Source of the DNA: Pseudopedobacter sp.
GTDB lineage: Bacteria; Bacteroidota; Bacteroidia; Sphingobacteriales; Sphingobacteriaceae
DNA length: 9,160 nt
Direction: 5' to 3'
Assembly (NCBI GenBank): GCA_014378285.1
Contig: JACMNZ010000288.1
Span: forward strand, 1 to 9,160
Part shown: positions 6,655 through 9,160 of the stretch, one piece after another
Layout of the letters: each line of letters begins with the position of its first letter
Position numbering within the stretch: position 1 is the stretch's first letter
The notes under the pieces: generated by a model
What the model was told of the DNA's origin: nothing
Seen by the model: only the letters and a program-made list of their open reading frames with translations
Databases searched by the model: none
Translations under genes and position numbers: made by a program

Positions 6655-7989
6655 TTAAGGTTTCATTTTGCCTGGTTTATCTTTAATGTCTCTTCCTAAG
6701 AAAGGAGTTACACATCTAAAACCTATGGAAGATCTTGCAGAATCTGGATATTCATACGATTTTGCAGAGTTTTGTAAGAAATAACCAATGTCTTTCCAAG
6801 AACCACCTTTTACAACTCTTTTCTTGTTATAATCAGGGTCTCCTTTTTTAACTGCTTTGTTAAAAGACGGATTTATTGTACTTACATAAGCTGTTGCGGC
6901 ATCGCTATATATAGAGCTTGTCCATTCTGCAACGTTACCAGCCATATTGTAAAGCCCATAATCATTAGGGAAATAAGATTTTACGTAAACTGTAAAGGCA
7001 CCTCCATCATCAATATAATTACCTCTGCCTGGTTTAAAGTTGGCCAAAAGACATCCTTTTGCATTTCTTATATATGGACCGCCCCAAGGATAACTAGTTT
7101 GGACTCTTCCACCTCTAGCAGCATATTCAAACTGAGCCTCTGTTGGTAACTCGTAATCTAATCTTTTGTTAGTCATTTTTTTGGAGTCTTTGTAAGATTC
7201 GTTTAATCTAGATCTCCACATGTTAAAGGCATTTGCTTGTTCCCAAGTAACACCTACAACAGGATAGTTTGCAAAAGATGGATGCGAGAAATATCCTTTT
7301 GCCATTGGGTCATTTTGTGCATAAGTGAAATCAGAAATCCATACTAAAGTATCAGGATAGATGTAAGTTTCTTCTTTAACGATAAACTCTTCCCTACTAA
7401 CAGAAATACCATTTTTATTTAAATTTGGGTCTCTTGCTCCGCGGTAGGCTGCGGCTTTTTTATAATCTACCCAAGCATAATCGTACTTTAACTGCTCTAC
7501 TTTTAACTCTTTTTTATTAAAAAACTTTTCATTTCCATCATAATACATAGCTTTTTCAAGCTTGTCTTTTAAAGTTTTATCGCCCCATAATCCTTTTTTA
7601 GAGTTTACTGCTTTCCAGTTAATGTAAGTACTTGCTTTCCCTTTAGATTTTAAAAGATATTTAGCGGGTTTACCAACTTGATAAAACGCAATTGAATCTC
7701 TTACCCAGTTTACAAATTGTTTGTATTCACTGTTAGAAATCTCAGTTTCATCCATGTAAAAAGCAGAAATGGTAACTTGTTTGTTTTGAGGGAACTGGGA
7801 GATAGTTATATCTTGATCAACTTGGCCCATTACGAAGGTCCCGGCTGGGATGTAAACCATCCCATAAGGTAATTCTTGCTTAACCGTTTTGTTTTTTACC
7901 CCAACTAATTCTCCCCTTCCATCTCCTTTTCCACAACTGGAAAAGGCAATAGTAATCAATATCAGGGCTGATACGTATAAATTCTTCAT
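6655..7989 (-). CDS. gldK: Type IX secretion / gliding motility lipoprotein GldK (PorK family)
   Basis: GldK is the outer-membrane lipoprotein that, with GldN, makes the large periplasmic ring of the T9SS. The 444-residue product begins with a lipoprotein signal peptide; the lipobox ends AFSSC, so C19 is the likely lipidated residue. The rest is a formylglycine-generating-enzyme (FGE/sulfatase-modifying-factor) fold: MVYIPAGTFVMG (44-55), DETEISNSEYKQFV (80-93), YPVVGVTWEQANAF (242-255), LPTEAQFEYAARGG (281-294), YNMAGNVAEW (347-356), RVVKGGSW (391-398) and SIGFRC (421-426). About 140 residues (100-238) lie between the second and third blocks, much more than in enzymes of the fold. The cysteine pair used for catalysis in true FGE is absent, so the role is structural. 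It is the first gene of the operon. Annotation as a sulfatase-modifying enzyme would be an error. Confidence 0.97.
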   Translation of the reverse strand: MKNLYVSALILITIAFSSCGKGDGRGELVGVKNKTVKQELPYGMVYIPAGTFVMGQVDQDITISQFPQNKQVTISAFYMDETEISNSEYKQFVNWVRDSIAFYQVGKPAKYLLKSKGKASTYINWKAVNSKKGLWGDKTLKDKLEKAMYYDGNEKFFNKKELKVEQLKYDYAWVDYKKAAAYRGARDPNLNKNGISVSREEFIVKEETYIYPDTLVWISDFTYAQNDPMAKGYFSHPSFANYPVVGVTWEQANAFNMWRSRLNESYKDSKKMTNKRLDYELPTEAQFEYAARGGRVQTSYPWGGPYIRNAKGCLLANFKPGRGNYIDDGGAFTVYVKSYFPNDYGLYNMAGNVAEWTSSIYSDAATAYVSTINPSFNKAVKKGDPDYNKKRVVKGGSWKDIGYFLQNSAKSYEYPDSARSSIGFRCVTPFLGRDIKDKPGKMKP

Positions 7990-8112
7990 GTGCTATACAA
8001 GTTTTATTGTGTTTTTCTTGTGTAAAAAACGTGTGTAATATACAGAAATTCAACATTTTCAACTAAATTATTTTTTTATTGAAAACTTTTAATCTATCTG
8101 GTTGTGAAAGTT

Positions 8113-8144
8113 ATAAAAATACAACCTAAAAATTTTAAATTCAA
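8113..8144 (-). promoter_or_regulatory. Candidate gldK operon promoter
   Basis: On the minus strand a TTG (8144-8142) is followed, after 20 bp, by TATTTTTAT (8121-8113), which matches the Bacteroidota -7 consensus TAnnTTTGC except for the last two bases. The spacing fits the usual 19-21 bp. Transcription would begin near 8106, leaving a leader of about 115 nt before gldK. In such AT-rich sequence a chance match is quite possible. Confidence 0.28.
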
Positions 8145-8162
8145 TACCAACTACTAGGTATT
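8143..8162. repeat. Inverted repeat AATACC-N8-GGTATT beside the gldK promoter candidate
   Basis: A perfect 6-bp dyad with an 8-base spacer overlaps the candidate -33 TTG by two bases. The size and placement resemble an operator for a dimeric regulator, but it could also be a weak hairpin; it lacks a good T tract for a minus-strand terminator. Confidence 0.35.
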
Positions 8163-8212
8163 TTTATTGCCGAATTTCTATTCTATTACGGTTAGGTTTT
8201 ATAAAAAGTTTC

Positions 8213-8245
8213 AAAAAAAAAGCGACCTATCATACAGCTCGCTTT
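8213..8245 (-). terminator. Rho-independent terminator of hemD
   Basis: On the minus strand AAAGCGA (8245-8239) pairs with TCGCTTT (8225-8219), and inside the 13-base interval CTGT and ATAG can pair further with one G-U. The stem is followed by further U residues from the A run at 8213-8218. It starts 19 bp after the hemD stop and should isolate hemD from the gld operon. Confidence 0.85.
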
Positions 8246-8264
8246 AAAATTAATCTTTTAACTT

Positions 8265-9032
8265 TTATTTAATAGATTTTATATACTGCTCAATAGCCAT
8301 TGTCATTGATGGCGCTTCTGGTAAAGGAGCAGGAATATCTAAAATAAGGTTTGCGTCTAAAATTGCTTGCTGTGTTGTATTTCCAAACGCTGCTACCCGT
8401 GTATTATTTTGTTTAAAGTTAGGAAAGTTTACAAAAAGTGATTGCACACTAGATGGGCTAAAGAAAACAATTACATCGTAAAATACTTCAGCCAAATCTG
8501 ATAGATTTGATACTACAGTCTTAAAAAGTACAGCGGGTGTAAAATCTATCCCTTGTGTCTTTAAAAAAGTATCAGTAGCTTCTGCTGCAACATCAGAACA
8601 AGGATATAAGAATTTTTCTGAACTATGTTTTTTCAACACATCAGCTAAATCTCTAGCGGTTTGTTTACCAAAAAATATTTTACGCTTCCTATATTGGATA
8701 TATTTTTGAAGATAAAGAGCAATAGATTCTGAAAGACAAAAATATTTCATATCCGTTGGCACTTCGTATCTTAATTCTTCACAAACTCTAAAATAATGAT
8801 CAACAGCATTTCTACTTGTTAATATAACTGCAGAAAAATCTGGTAAGTTTATTTTATCTTTTCTAATTTCTTTACCTGGGATGCCCTCTACATGTATAAA
8901 GGATCTAAAATCAATCTTTAAATTTAATGAAGATGCAATATCATAATAAGGTGACTTTTCTCCTTCTGGTTCTGGCAAGGTTACCAGTATGTTTTTTACT
9001 TTAGTTTTTCTCTCTTCCAAATTAATTTCCAT
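8265..9032 (-). CDS. hemD: Uroporphyrinogen-III synthase, Bacteroidota type
   Basis: The enzyme closes hydroxymethylbilane into uroporphyrinogen III, with inversion of ring D, in the cytoplasmic haem pathway. The 255-residue protein fits the two-domain HEM4 fold: an opening ILVTLPEP strand (15-22), TSRNAV (72-77) as in the conserved TS.NAV motif, FFSPSSV (190-196) for the second-domain F.S motif, and AFGNTT (215-220) followed by APSMTMAI (240-247), matching the C-terminal phosphate-site region. The family is poorly conserved, so the call rests on these spaced motifs and the usual length. I start at ATG 9032 (MEINLEERKTKVKN); the in-frame codon two positions upstream is GTG at 9038 and adds only Met-Tyr. 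A -7 box lies about 60 bp upstream and a terminator 19 bp downstream, so it appears to be a single-gene unit. No other haem gene is in view. Confidence 0.88.
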   Translation of the reverse strand: MEINLEERKTKVKNILVTLPEPEGEKSPYYDIASSLNLKIDFRSFIHVEGIPGKEIRKDKINLPDFSAVILTSRNAVDHYFRVCEELRYEVPTDMKYFCLSESIALYLQKYIQYRKRKIFFGKQTARDLADVLKKHSSEKFLYPCSDVAAEATDTFLKTQGIDFTPAVLFKTVVSNLSDLAEVFYDVIVFFSPSSVQSLFVNFPNFKQNNTRVAAFGNTTQQAILDANLILDIPAPLPEAPSMTMAIEQYIKSIK

Positions 9033-9094
9033 ATACACTATAAACTAGTACTTATTGTTTTTGCAAATAAAATTATCGGACAAATTTCAAGAGT

Positions 9095-9103
9095 GCAAAG
9101 ATA
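9095..9103 (-). promoter_or_regulatory. -7 promoter box of hemD
   Basis: Read on the minus strand this is TATCTTTGC, an exact match to the Bacteroidota -7 consensus TAnnTTTGC. Transcription would start near 9088-9091, giving a leader of roughly 56-59 nt before ATG 9032. No clear TTG -33 element is present at the expected distance; an AT-rich stretch lies there instead. Confidence 0.6.
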
Positions 9104-9160
9104 AAGAATTAAATAAAATTTTGATAACCTGTAGTTTAATAAAATATTAAATGTTATTCT

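Larger units (their letters stand above)
7990..8212 (-). promoter_or_regulatory. gldK upstream regulatory region and leader
   Basis: This AT-rich, non-coding stretch lies between the hemD terminator and the gldK ATG and must contain the gld operon promoter if the terminator works. I see no exact TAnnTTTGC box. The best candidate is described separately at 8113-8144. Two inverted repeats are visible: AATACC/GGTATT (8143-8162) and TTTTCAA/TTGAAAA (8056-8062 with 8079-8085, 16-base spacer), the second of which would lie in the transcribed leader. No open frame here looks like a gene. Confidence 0.5.

Noticed and set aside
7880..8062. Minus-strand 60-codon open frame extending from the gldK leader into gldK in another frame
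   Set aside because: It overlaps the gldK signal peptide region, has a Cys/His/Phe-rich composition without family features, and could at most be a leader-peptide artefact.
3273..9032. A novel operon linking haem synthesis to T9SS
   Set aside because: A clear terminator separates hemD from gldK and hemD has its own -7 box, so adjacency alone does not support a functional link.
9056..9064. Plus-strand TGTTTTTGC as a promoter for a rightward gene
   Set aside because: It misses the A of the TAnnTTTGC box, sits just upstream of hemD's start on the other strand, and no plus-strand gene follows before the window ends.

Overview
The window reads as a chromosomal segment of an AT-rich Bacteroidota bacterium, most likely a Sphingobacteriia/Flavobacteriia-type organism; Pedobacter or a relative is my guess from protein wording and gene order. 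The evidence is a complete gldK-gldL-gldM-gldN cluster (the trans-envelope core of the type IX secretion system, T9SS, found only in Bacteroidota), a Bacteroidota-style -7 box (TAnnTTTGC), A-rich leaders without clear Shine-Dalgarno sequences, and UvrC, PBP1 and HemD proteins of the Bacteroidota type.

Layout, left to right. (1) 1-1374, + strand: the C-terminal part of a class A penicillin-binding protein, cut by the left edge and closed by a hairpin terminator at 1395-1419. (2) 1435-3243, + strand: uvrC, the nucleotide excision repair nuclease; its start is the ATG at 1435, not the upstream in-frame GTG, which lies inside the terminator hairpin. (3) 3224-3253: a hairpin over the uvrC stop codon that serves as terminator for the converging gld operon. 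(4) 3273-7989, - strand, transcribed right to left: gldK (outer-membrane lipoprotein), gldL and gldM (inner-membrane proton-driven motor), gldN (periplasmic ring partner of GldK), with gaps of 52, 46 and 2 bp. (5) 7990-8264: a 275-bp intergenic region holding the hemD terminator and a plausible gldK promoter and leader. (6) 8265-9032, - strand: a divergent Bacteroidota-type uroporphyrinogen-III synthase (hemD), probably starting at ATG 9032, with a clear -7 box at 9095-9103. (7) 9104-9160: AT-rich non-coding sequence up to the edge, in which I see no gene.

How the genes work together: GldL and GldM convert proton-motive force into movement across the periplasm, and GldK and GldN form the outer-membrane-associated ring that receives it, driving T9SS secretion and, where adhesins are present, gliding. 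The flanking genes (PBP, uvrC, hemD) are housekeeping genes with no evident mechanistic link. The hemD terminator and the terminator past gldN mark gldKLMN as its own transcription unit. I found no mobile element, CRISPR array, RNA gene or clear sign of horizontal transfer, and no convincing undescribed system. The points most worth checking are regulatory and structural: a possible (near-)leaderless uvrC promoter, a dyad next to the gldK promoter candidate, the 56-residue internal repeat in GldL, and the loss of catalytic cysteines in the sulfatase-modifying-factor fold of GldK.
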